DNA from: Spirochaetota bacterium
GTDB lineage: Bacteria > Spirochaetota > UBA4802 > JAFGJZ01
Assembly (NCBI GenBank): GCA_023396615.1
Contig: JAEWVM010000064.1
Location: 1 to 19,411 of the forward strand
Direction: 5' to 3'
Length of the DNA stretch: 19,411 nucleotides
Shown piece by piece: positions 1-7,782 of the stretch. The first letter of the stretch is position 1, and each line of letters begins with the position of its first letter. The translations under genes and the position numbers were made by a program. A model generated the notes under the pieces. That model did not search any database. It was given only the letters and a program-made list of their open reading frames with translations, and was not told the origin of the DNA.

Positions 1-327
1 TTTCGCGTTCAAATTAGCACCATGCTGAATCAGAATTTTCGCGGCATTGACATCGCCGGTATCGCATGCCGTAAAAATCGGCGTGTAAAGTCGGCCGTCC
101 TGTGCATTCACATAAAAGCCTTCATCGAGAAGATATTTGATTATTCTTATCTGACCATGTTTGACCGCGACATGGAGAGCCGTTTCACCTTTGTCGTTTA
201 CGGCACGGACAAGAAATCTGTTTGATTCGAAAATCTTTCTTGTGACATCATATTCTCCAGCTGCAACAGAAGTGAATATGTCGGCGTTTTGCACGAAAAG
301 TGCTGAAATAAGAATCAATGCTTTCAA
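1..327 (-). CDS. Secreted ankyrin-repeat protein, N-terminal part
   Basis: The reading frame is open from a TTG at 325-327 to the window edge (109 codons), so the C-terminus is missing. Residues 1-15 look like a Sec signal peptide (MKALILISALFVQNA, basic then hydrophobic). Three ankyrin repeats follow: a degenerate one at about 16-44, a good one at about 45-76 with G-E-T-A-L-H and a K-Y-L-L-D-E-G helix end, and another at about 77-108 ending I-Q-H-G-A-N-L-N. Ankyrin repeats bind proteins, so an extracytoplasmic partner is inferred; which one is unknown. TTG is chosen because the frame has an upstream TGA and no ATG or GTG in between, and an ACGGGG lies just upstream as a Shine-Dalgarno. The gene is divergent from the A2M gene across 167 bases. 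Assignment as an ankyrin protein is secure; function is not. Confidence 0.82.
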   Translation of the reverse strand, partial: MKALILISALFVQNADIFTSVAAGEYDVTRKIFESNRFLVRAVNDKGETALHVAVKHGQIRIIKYLLDEGFYVNAQDGRLYTPIFTACDTGDVNAAKILIQHGANLNAK

Positions 328-356
328 TTGTTTTACCCCGTAAATGTAAATCCAGC

Positions 357-385
357 AGAATATGAGTATTCAGGTTTTTCCACAA
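357..385 (-). promoter_or_regulatory. Putative promoter of the ankyrin gene
   Basis: On the minus strand TTGTGG (380-385) is separated by exactly 17 bases from TATTCT (357-362). Transcription would begin near 350, leaving a leader of about 20 bases containing the ACGGGG ribosome site. The hexamers match sigma-70 consensus only partly (3 of 6 and 4 of 6), so this is a candidate only. Confidence 0.3.
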
Positions 386-494
386 TAATTTTAAAAAACA
401 AAAAGATTTGTGCGATATGCAAAAATTGATGGATTTTTAATGTTTAAAATGATAACCGTGTATAACTGCTTCTGTAACAGATTCCGGAGGAAAT

Positions 495-3400
495 ATGAAA
501 TTTAAGCCGATGGCCATTATAGGTATATTCTCATTATTGATGTGCGGTTTTCTTTCCGCCGTAAATGATGACGGAATGAGTGTTTTCGGAGATTCAGAAA
601 GTATATCATCTTCTGATATTTTCAAAGGCGAAGTCTTTGATTCCGTCACGAAGAAGCCGGTGAAAAAAGCAAAAATTGAATTTAAAAATATAAATCTTGG
701 AGTAGGTTATTATACCGCCGAGACTGATTCTTCCGGAAAATTTGAAATCAAGGGATATATAAAAAACATAATTTACCGCGTGGCAGTGAGCGCGGATGGT
801 TATGTTAACTTTTCTTCAACCGCATCAATGGACTCTGATAAAATGAAAATATTTCTTGCTCCGGAATGCCGCATTTTAGGCGCTGTGAGCGATTCGGCCG
901 GTAAAAAAATCGAAGGCGTAGATGTTAGAATTTCTTCATCATACGGCTATGATGAGGCGGATGAATATGATGATTATAATGTTTCTTCTTCCGGTACACG
1001 AACCAAGCCGGTTGAAACGACATCTTCGGGAGCTTATTCTTTCGTCAAGCTTCCAGCCGGTTCATATAATGTGACTTTTTCAAAAGCCGGATATATTTCT
1101 GAAACCGTGCGGGTTAGAAATATCAAACACGGCGAATATTTTGATCTAAACATGGTTTTGTTCCGTCCGTCAACAATCACCGGAAAGATAAATATATCCG
1201 AGCTGAATGTTCCTGCTGTTAATGTTGAAATATATGCAGAGGGGAAAGCCGTTCATTCAGCAGTTACATTTGATGACGGAACATATCTTCTTTCGGACAT
1301 GAAACCGGGTGTTTATACTGTAAGAACCAATCATTCGGGATTTTTCGAAAAGAAAATTGATAAGCTTAATTTGAAAGAAGGCGAAGAAATCAAGAATATT
1401 GATTTTACGGTAGTGCCCAAGAAAGCCGAGGTTGATGTTTCTTCATACCGATATGTTTTTTCACCCGGAACGACGGTCGCGTTCGAGATGCGTACGTTTA
1501 GAATTGAAACGGCAGATGTTTCCATATACAAGGTTCCGGTAAGTTTTTTTACCAAGGGCATTCATGATCCTCAATCGATTGACGTGAAAGCGAATGGTTT
1601 TGAAATCCATTCGTCATGGAAGGAGTCTATAAGAGAATTTTCTCCGTTTGAATGGCGCTATCAGACGCTTGAAATAACGAAGCCTCTTCCGACAGGCGGA
1701 TACTGCATCGAAGTTAAAGGCGAAAACGGAGTAAAATCGAGAAAATTCTTTACAGTTACTTCAGTCGGCGTAGTCGCCAAGCGTTCTCCTTCATCGCTGT
1801 TTGTTTACGCGAGCAGTCTTGTTTCAAATTCTCCGGTCAAGGGAACGGAAGTCTATGTTTATAAACGCAAAATATCAAATGATGATTATTATGATATCAA
1901 CCGTATTGAAAAGCTTCCTGCTGATTTTGTGACAAAAGCTGTTACCGATGAAAAAGGAATCTGTCAGATAAAGATGAAGTCAAGTGAAAGCATGATTATT
2001 CTGGCTGTAGCGCCTGACAGAAGTTTCGCTTTTTGTGAAAGCACTTCCGCATCGCAGTCGCAGAGCGAGATGAATAAGTTTTATATTTACACGGACCGTC
2101 CGGTTTACCGAGCAGATGACACTGTTTTTTACAAGGTTATCGCGAAAAAGCGTTCTGAAGTTATGACTCCAATCGCGGGTAAAACTTTTGCTTATAGAAT
2201 TATCAACACTAATAACGACAAGATAATAGAAGAGGGCAATCTTTCTCTTGATGAGTGGGGAACATTCAATTCGAAAATTAAAATTCCGGAATCGGCAGGT
2301 CTCGGAAGATTCGAGCTGCGCGTAGGAGATTCGCTTGATAACCTTTTTGCACGCGGTTTTTTCTATGTCGAGCAGTACCGCAAGCCTGAGTACAAGGTTG
2401 AAGTTCTTCCTTCAAAGGAATTTTTTCTAAACGGCGAAAGCGCGGAATTTAAAGTCGACGCAAAATACTTTTTCGGCGCGCCTCTCAAAAACGCCGTGGT
2501 CAGATACAGATTCTATGAAACACGCGATGATTTTTCGATTAACGGCGACAGATATTCGCAGAGTACGGTTTATGACAAGCTCAGACTCGAAGGCGAAAAG
2601 AATCTTGATGATAACGGAATTGCCGTATTGCGCATTGATACAGGAAAGCTTCCTTTCGACAGAAAAATAACACTCGAAGCAACTGTTACGGATGCGTCTA
2701 ATATAAGCATTACTTCCTCCGGAAATGTCCGTATAGGCAGAGGAGAATTTTATATCAAAATCAATCCTGAGAAATCATTTTATGATTCATCGGAAAATAA
2801 AAAGATATTGGTCGAAACTTTTTCACAGTCCGGAAAACCCGTGAGCGCTGATGTTGAAATAAATCTTTTCAGATATATATGGAAACCTTATCATCGTGTT
2901 TATGTGCATGAAGGTAAGGCGTTCTTTACGAAAAAGATTTCAACTGATTCAAAAGGAAAAGCGGAACTTGTTATACCTGCCGCGAAGGATTCTTCGGGCG
3001 AATTCGATATTATGGGAAGCGCGAAAGACCGTTTCGGAAATGAAATAAAAGCGTCAAAAGTAATTCTCATATATTCCGCTTCTTCGGATACGAAATCGAA
3101 ATTCGGAAACCTTGAACTTGAAATAGACAAGAAGAAACTCGATAAGCCTGAAGAAATAACTATTCTTCTGAAAAGCCGTTTTACGGATGCCAATGTGTGT
3201 CTAACGGTCGAAGGCCGCGACGTCTATGCTTCGCGTCTTGTAAAAATGAATTCAAACGTGATTGCGGTAAAACTTCCCGTAAAAGACAGTTATGCGCCGA
3301 ATTTTTTCGTGACGGCTACCATGCAGAGGGGCCGCGCGCTCTATACTGCCCGTGAACAGGTTACGCTTCCGGAAAAAGATACATCTATGAAAATTTCGAT

Positions 3401-5837
3401 TTCAAGCGATAAGGAAAAATATTCTCCCGGTGAAAAAGCGAAAATAAAAATCAAGGCAGTCGATGTAAACGGAAAACCGGTTAAAGCGGATCTTTCTCTT
3501 GCCGCGGTAGATGAATCGATTTTCTCGATACGTTATGATCACACGCCCGAGATAAACGGATTTTTTTATTCGAAGATTTCAAACTGGGTTTCGACGACCT
3601 ATTCGTATCCGATCAATCTTTATGCCGGTGCAGGCAAGGACGGAAAGACTAAAGTAAGAAGCCGCTTTGAGGATACAGCTTTCTGGAAGGCCGATATTAA
3701 AACCAATGCGTCCGGCGAGGCGTCGATCGAAATTAATCTTCCAGATAATCTGACCACCTGGCGTTTGACAGCGCGCGGTCATGATAAGAGCGGAATGGCC
3801 GGAGAAAGTAGACAGAAATTTCTAGTGTCGCAGGATCTTGTTTCTAGAATCGGAAAACCGCGTTTTTTAATTGAAGGTGATGAAATAGATCTCCTTGGAA
3901 TTGTGACAAGCAATACTCCGCGCGGTCTTTCCAGTGTAGGTTTGAAATTTTCAGCTGACGGAAGTGAGCTTAAGACTAATGATTTGTCAAAAGTTTCTCT
4001 TCCTGGATTCGGAACCCATTCGCTTTCATATAAGTATAATGTGCCGCAGAAAGAATCTATTGATTTGCAATTTGATTCTTATGCCGACAAGGAAGCTTCG
4101 GATGCTGTTAAATATTCCGTTCCGGTTGAAAAACGCGGAAGCCGTTACCGCCTTTTCGGAATTGCGGAAACAGGTAAAAAAACCGAACTTAAATTTCTGA
4201 AAGATTCATCGGACTTTGAATTTGTGCCTGAGCGCGCCGTTGTGACTTTTAATCCGAGTCCGGTATTTCAGATGCTTAACGCATGCAATTATCTTGTCGA
4301 ATATCCTTACGGTTGTATTGAGCAGACAATCAACAGATTCATTCCGCTTCTTGCCGTTCATACTTTGATAAATGAAAAAGGCGCCGGACATCTGATTGAA
4401 GATAAATACAAAAAAAATCTCAACGCCTTTGTGCTTGAAGGAATTTCGCGTGTTCAGTCAATGCAGAATGATGACGGAAGTTGGGGATGGTTTGCCGGCG
4501 ACAGAGGAAACGAGTTTCTGACATGTTACGCGCTTTCATCTCTGAAGAAAGCTGAGCAAAAAGGTTTTAACATATCGAAGCAGACCGTTGACAGCGGTCT
4601 TGCGGCAGTATCAAGAATGATGAATGCAAAAAATAATAAAGGATATGTCAGCGGTTATGCCGAACTCGCGAATCTGCTTTATGTTTATTCTTTGTACGGA
4701 AAATGGAATCATGAGCTGTATGCGGAATTGTCGAAACGTAAACCGGTTTCATACGAATCAGCTTTTATTATAAATGCTCTATCTGTTACAAATGCCGAAC
4801 GCGATAAAGCGTTTAAATCAAATAATCTCAATATTATTGTTGAGATTGAGAAAGCGAAGAAGGCGCTTCTTGATTCGGCAGGCAAAGACGAATACGGCAT
4901 CGTATGGAAGAGCAGTTATAATCCGTGGTCATGGCAGGGAAATGATTCCGAGATGACTGCGCATGCGCTTTCAGCTCTTTGCCGTCTCAAAGGAAATGAT
5001 GACTTGAAAGCTCAGATCGTGCTTTCTCTTTCCAAAAGAGCGAACGGCGGAATATGGGTGAGTACAAAAGGAACCGGAACGGTTATTCTTTCGCTTTGTG
5101 ATTATTTTGACGGCGTGACAGATATCGGTGCGGAAGCTTCTGAAGTCAAAGTTTCGGTTAACGGAAAGAATCAGGTAAACATCAAGTATGATCCGGCTGA
5201 TAAGAGTGCCGTTTCGGATAAGCTTACGAGATATGTGAAACTTTCGGGAGAAAAAGGGCCTGTTGTGTTTGAGAGTTCATCGGCCGGAGGAAAGGGTTCA
5301 ACTGTCAGCGTGACCGTGGAAGGCACACTCAAATTCAATCCTAAAGGTTTTACTTCCATATTTAAGTCAAATGAGCGGTCTCTTTCCGCGCTGAATAACG
5401 GAATAGATATCAGCAGAACATTTTACAGGCTCAAACGCATATTTGATCTGAACGGTGCAGAATATCTCATTCCTGAAATGATAAAACCTGAGAATGGAAT
5501 TAAGAGCGGAGATGAAATTATGGTCAAGGTGCGTTTTTCTTCAAAGGAAAATCTTGATTATGTTGCTCTCGAAGATTTTTTGCCGAGCGGTTTTGAAGTG
5601 AGCAGAGTTGACGCTTACGGCGGAATAAACCAGTACAGCAGAGCGGAAAGATGGGATAACCGTATGGTATTCTTCTTTTCGGAACTGAAAGCGAAACAGG
5701 TATATGAACTTGCCTATACCGTGCGTGCCGAGCTTTCGGGAAAATTTATGGTCAGACCGTCCATTGCAGGATGCATGTATGAGCCTTCTGTTCAGGGATG
5801 GAGTTCGCCAGCCGAGATTGAAGTGAAAAAGAAATAA
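495..5837 (+). CDS. Alpha-2-macroglobulin family protein with thioester
   Basis: This 1780-residue secreted protein belongs to the bacterial A2M family: protease traps that are cleaved in a bait region and then bind the protease covalently through a Cys-Gln thioester. Residues 1-22 are a signal peptide. Cys17 does not sit in a good lipobox (L-L-M-C), so a soluble periplasmic protein is more likely than a lipoprotein, but this is uncertain. Three carboxypeptidase-regulatory-like beta domains follow (about 41-115, 127-215, 220-290), then macroglobulin domains, with the hallmark YTDRPVYR at 532-539, NLTTWRLTA at about 1085-1093, the thioester C-I-E-Q at 1274-1277 inside YPYGCIEQ, and DGSWGWF in the helical thioester domain. 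A terminal macroglobulin-like domain contains EDFLPSGFE near 1693. ATG 495 follows GGAGG at 486-490. The penicillin-binding protein PbpC, often linked to such A2Ms, is not adjacent. Family assignment is very secure; protease targets are unknown. Confidence 0.96.
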   Translation: MKFKPMAIIGIFSLLMCGFLSAVNDDGMSVFGDSESISSSDIFKGEVFDSVTKKPVKKAKIEFKNINLGVGYYTAETDSSGKFEIKGYIKNIIYRVAVSADGYVNFSSTASMDSDKMKIFLAPECRILGAVSDSAGKKIEGVDVRISSSYGYDEADEYDDYNVSSSGTRTKPVETTSSGAYSFVKLPAGSYNVTFSKAGYISETVRVRNIKHGEYFDLNMVLFRPSTITGKINISELNVPAVNVEIYAEGKAVHSAVTFDDGTYLLSDMKPGVYTVRTNHSGFFEKKIDKLNLKEGEEIKNIDFTVVPKKAEVDVSSYRYVFSPGTTVAFEMRTFRIETADVSIYKVPVSFFTKGIHDPQSIDVKANGFEIHSSWKESIREFSPFEWRYQTLEITKPLPTGGYCIEVKGENGVKSRKFFTVTSVGVVAKRSPSSLFVYASSLVSNSPVKGTEVYVYKRKISNDDYYDINRIEKLPADFVTKAVTDEKGICQIKMKSSESMIILAVAPDRSFAFCESTSASQSQSEMNKFYIYTDRPVYRADDTVFYKVIAKKRSEVMTPIAGKTFAYRIINTNNDKIIEEGNLSLDEWGTFNSKIKIPESAGLGRFELRVGDSLDNLFARGFFYVEQYRKPEYKVEVLPSKEFFLNGESAEFKVDAKYFFGAPLKNAVVRYRFYETRDDFSINGDRYSQSTVYDKLRLEGEKNLDDNGIAVLRIDTGKLPFDRKITLEATVTDASNISITSSGNVRIGRGEFYIKINPEKSFYDSSENKKILVETFSQSGKPVSADVEINLFRYIWKPYHRVYVHEGKAFFTKKISTDSKGKAELVIPAAKDSSGEFDIMGSAKDRFGNEIKASKVILIYSASSDTKSKFGNLELEIDKKKLDKPEEITILLKSRFTDANVCLTVEGRDVYASRLVKMNSNVIAVKLPVKDSYAPNFFVTATMQRGRALYTAREQVTLPEKDTSMKISISSDKEKYSPGEKAKIKIKAVDVNGKPVKADLSLAAVDESIFSIRYDHTPEINGFFYSKISNWVSTTYSYPINLYAGAGKDGKTKVRSRFEDTAFWKADIKTNASGEASIEINLPDNLTTWRLTARGHDKSGMAGESRQKFLVSQDLVSRIGKPRFLIEGDEIDLLGIVTSNTPRGLSSVGLKFSADGSELKTNDLSKVSLPGFGTHSLSYKYNVPQKESIDLQFDSYADKEASDAVKYSVPVEKRGSRYRLFGIAETGKKTELKFLKDSSDFEFVPERAVVTFNPSPVFQMLNACNYLVEYPYGCIEQTINRFIPLLAVHTLINEKGAGHLIEDKYKKNLNAFVLEGISRVQSMQNDDGSWGWFAGDRGNEFLTCYALSSLKKAEQKGFNISKQTVDSGLAAVSRMMNAKNNKGYVSGYAELANLLYVYSLYGKWNHELYAELSKRKPVSYESAFIINALSVTNAERDKAFKSNNLNIIVEIEKAKKALLDSAGKDEYGIVWKSSYNPWSWQGNDSEMTAHALSALCRLKGNDDLKAQIVLSLSKRANGGIWVSTKGTGTVILSLCDYFDGVTDIGAEASEVKVSVNGKNQVNIKYDPADKSAVSDKLTRYVKLSGEKGPVVFESSSAGGKGSTVSVTVEGTLKFNPKGFTSIFKSNERSLSALNNGIDISRTFYRLKRIFDLNGAEYLIPEMIKPENGIKSGDEIMVKVRFSSKENLDYVALEDFLPSGFEVSRVDAYGGINQYSRAERWDNRMVFFFSELKAKQVYELAYTVRAELSGKFMVRPSIAGCMYEPSVQGWSSPAEIEVKKK

Positions 5838-5844
5838 TTGCCCT

Positions 5845-5872
5845 GCCGGAGGTTCATCGCCTCCGGCTTTCT
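5845..5872 (+). terminator. Intrinsic terminator of the A2M gene
   Basis: A perfect 8-bp GC-rich stem (GCCGGAGG at 5845-5852, CCTCCGGC at 5860-5867) with a 7-base loop is followed by TTTCT. It lies 7 bases after the A2M stop codon and separates that gene from gatA. Confidence 0.88.
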
Positions 5873-5881
5873 AAAAAATCA

Positions 5882-5910
5882 TTGACCGATTAAGAGCCAA
5901 AAGAAGAATC
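5882..5910 (+). promoter_or_regulatory. Putative gatA promoter
   Basis: TTGACC (5882-5887, 5 of 6 to the -35 consensus) lies 17 bases before AGAATC (5905-5910), a poor -10. It follows the A2M terminator and precedes the gatA ribosome site (GGAGG 5919-5923), so a promoter is needed about here; the exact -10 is uncertain. Confidence 0.35.
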
Positions 5911-5927
5911 TTTTCTGCGGAGGAATT

Positions 5928-7376
5928 ATGCTTTATAACAAATCCATGAAGGAGCTTTCGGAGCTTCTGGAAAAAAAAGAGATAAAATCACTTGATATAG
6001 CAGACGAGCTCATCAGCCGGACTGAAAAAATCGAGCCTAAAATTCATTCATATATAACATTTGATCAGGAAAAATTTAAAGAGCAGGCAAAGAAATCCGA
6101 TGAGCGCAGAGCTTCCGGAAAATCTCTTTCAAAATTCGACGGAATTCCAATCGCGTTAAAAGACAATATTGCCGTAAAAGACGTCAAGCTTTCATGCGGA
6201 TCGAAAATTCTCGGTGATTTCAAGTCACCGTATAATGCGACTGTTACTGAAAAGCTTGCCGACAGCGGTTTTGTAATAAGCGGAAAAACAAATCTCGATG
6301 AATTCGCGATGGGTTCAACAACCGAATCTTCGTTTTACGGTGTAACCAAAAATCCTCACAATACAGACAAGGTTCCGGGCGGAAGTTCCGGCGGTTCGGC
6401 AGCTGCAGTCAGCGCATCTTTAGTTCCGGCATCGCTTGGATCTGATACAGGCGGATCGATCAGACTGCCTGCGTCGTTTTGCGGTGTTGTCGGAATTAAG
6501 CCGACTTACGGAAGGGTTTCGCGCTTCGGTCTTGTTGCCTACGCTTCATCGCTTGATCAGATCGGAACATTCGCGCGTTCGGTTGATGACGCGGCAGATC
6601 TTCTTTCGGTGATTTCAGGTTATGATAAAAAAGATTCAACATCCGCTGAAGGATCAATCGATTTTTCATCCGATAAACTTTCTGGAGATGTAAAGGGTCT
6701 TCGCATCGGGCTTCCTGATGAATATTTTAACGGAGTGGGCGCTGAAATTTCTGATGCGGTTATGAATGCCGTTAAGGAGCTTGAAAAGAAGGGCGCTGTA
6801 ATAGAAAAGATTTCTCTGAAGATGACTGAATATGCCGTGCCGGTATATTATTTAATAGCTACGTCGGAAGCTTCATCGAATCTTTCAAGATTTGACGGAA
6901 TACGCTACGGCAGAAGACCCGACGGGGTTGAGTCGCTTTCCGATCTTTATGAAAAAGCGCGCAGTGAAGGTTTCGGCGGTGAAGTGAAACGCAGAATAGT
7001 TCTCGGAACGTATTCTCTTTCGAGCGGATATTATGATGCATATTATCTCAAGGCTCTCAAGGGAAGAACCTTGATTATAAATGATTTCAAAGAAGCTTAT
7101 AAAAAATGCGATGTAATAATGTCGCCTGTTGCCGCGAATACAGCTTTCGGAATCGGCGAAAAAATGAACGATCCGCTTGCCATGTATCTTTCTGATATTT
7201 TGACCATTTCGGCAAACCTTGCAGGTGTGCCGGGAATTTCCGTTCCTGTAGGACTCGATTCGCAGAAGATGCCGATTGGTCTTCAGATTATGGGCAATTA
7301 TTTCAAGGAAAGAGACATTCTCAACGCGGCAAAAGCTGTTGAAGGAGTTTTCGGAAAGTATGAGCCGCAGATATAA
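5928..7376 (+). CDS. gatA: Asp/Glu-tRNA amidotransferase subunit A
   Basis: GatA is the glutaminase subunit of the GatCAB complex, which releases ammonia from glutamine to convert Glu-tRNA(Gln), and often Asp-tRNA(Asn), to the correctly charged form in the cytoplasm. The 482-residue length is typical. The amidase signature is intact: catalytic Lys78 in ALKDNIA, the cis-Ser153 in PGGSSGGS (150-157) and nucleophile Ser177 in SDTGGSIR. The stretches GVVGIKPTYGRVSRFGLVA and ASSEASSNLSRFDGIRYG are typical of true GatA rather than of other amidases. ATG 5928 follows GGAGG at 5919-5923. Neither gatC nor gatB is next to it; the upstream neighbour is the terminated A2M gene, so the other subunits must be elsewhere. 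The 3' end overlaps the lipoprotein gene by 17 bases, suggesting co-transcription and translational coupling. Confidence 0.97.
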   Translation: MLYNKSMKELSELLEKKEIKSLDIADELISRTEKIEPKIHSYITFDQEKFKEQAKKSDERRASGKSLSKFDGIPIALKDNIAVKDVKLSCGSKILGDFKSPYNATVTEKLADSGFVISGKTNLDEFAMGSTTESSFYGVTKNPHNTDKVPGGSSGGSAAAVSASLVPASLGSDTGGSIRLPASFCGVVGIKPTYGRVSRFGLVAYASSLDQIGTFARSVDDAADLLSVISGYDKKDSTSAEGSIDFSSDKLSGDVKGLRIGLPDEYFNGVGAEISDAVMNAVKELEKKGAVIEKISLKMTEYAVPVYYLIATSEASSNLSRFDGIRYGRRPDGVESLSDLYEKARSEGFGGEVKRRIVLGTYSLSSGYYDAYYLKALKGRTLIINDFKEAYKKCDVIMSPVAANTAFGIGEKMNDPLAMYLSDILTISANLAGVPGISVPVGLDSQKMPIGLQIMGNYFKERDILNAAKAVEGVFGKYEPQI

Positions 7377-7782
7377 AGCGTGCCTATCCGCAATAACTGC
7401 AGCATTTTTATTATCCTGTTCATCATATCAAAGCGTGTCATTTCCGGCACGCTTTGATTTTATCCATTCAGAAGGGAAGACTCAGATTAAAATGACTACT
7501 GAGCGTTTTATGTACGTTCCTTCGGATTCGTCGGATAAGAATACCGTTATGATTGAATCAATGAAAGAATTCGAGAAAGGTAATTTTGTTGAAGCAGAGC
7601 GGATTCTTTTGGAGCTGATTTATTTTTTTCCTGATGACGGAGAGCTTTATAATAATCTCGGGGTAGTATATGAATCGCGCGGAGATATTAACTCCGCGCT
7701 ATCCTGTTATATGACTGCCTGCCGTATCAACGGCAAAAGCGCTTTCAGGCATAACCTGAAATATGCTTCTACTCGGCCTTAG
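7360..7782 (+). CDS. Small TPR-repeat lipoprotein
   Basis: This 140-residue protein starts with a lipoprotein signal: basic MSRRYK, a hydrophobic stretch and a lipobox L-L-S-C followed by Ser-Ser, predicting a lipid-anchored protein outside the cytoplasmic membrane. After a linker, residues from about 65 to 135 form tetratricopeptide-like helices (E-R-I-L-L-E-L, then L-Y-N-N-L-G-V-V-Y-E-S-R-G-D and A-L-S-C-Y), i.e. one to two TPR units that should bind another protein. ATG 7360 is chosen because it begins the signal peptide and AAGGAG lies at 7342-7347; a longer in-frame reading from 7276 lies wholly inside gatA and would bury the signal. It overlaps gatA by 17 bases and, tail to tail, the end of typA by 14. 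An unusual set of inverted repeats lies in its first 100 bases. Partner and role are unknown. Confidence 0.85.
   Translation: MSRRYKACLSAITAAFLLSCSSYQSVSFPARFDFIHSEGKTQIKMTTERFMYVPSDSSDKNTVMIESMKEFEKGNFVEAERILLELIYFFPDDGELYNNLGVVYESRGDINSALSCYMTACRINGKSAFRHNLKYASTRP
7374..7461 (+). promoter_or_regulatory. Mutually exclusive hairpins at gatA/lipoprotein junction
   Basis: AAAGCGTGCC (7375-7384), overlapping the gatA stop codon, is the exact reverse complement of GGCACGCTTT (7446-7455). A second upstream copy, ATCAAAGCGTG (7427-7437), pairs perfectly over 11 bp with CACGCTTTGAT (7448-7458) across a 10-base loop and is followed by a short T run (to 7461). The 3' arm can pair with only one partner at a time, which is the layout of an attenuator. 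The short T run makes it a weak terminator. Function is inferred from base pairing only. Confidence 0.4.
7677..7699. repeat. Perfect 8-bp inverted repeat near the typA 3' end
   Basis: GCGCGGAG (7677-7684) and CTCCGCGC (7692-7699) form a GC-rich stem with a 7-base loop inside the lipoprotein gene. On the minus strand it lies about 70 bases past the typA stop and could stabilise or end the typA transcript, but no U tract follows, so a classical intrinsic terminator is not supported. Confidence 0.4.

Noticed and set aside
461..466. TATAAC as -10 of the A2M promoter
   Set aside because: Position is suitable but no recognisable -35 lies 16 to 18 bases upstream, so it is not listed as a feature.
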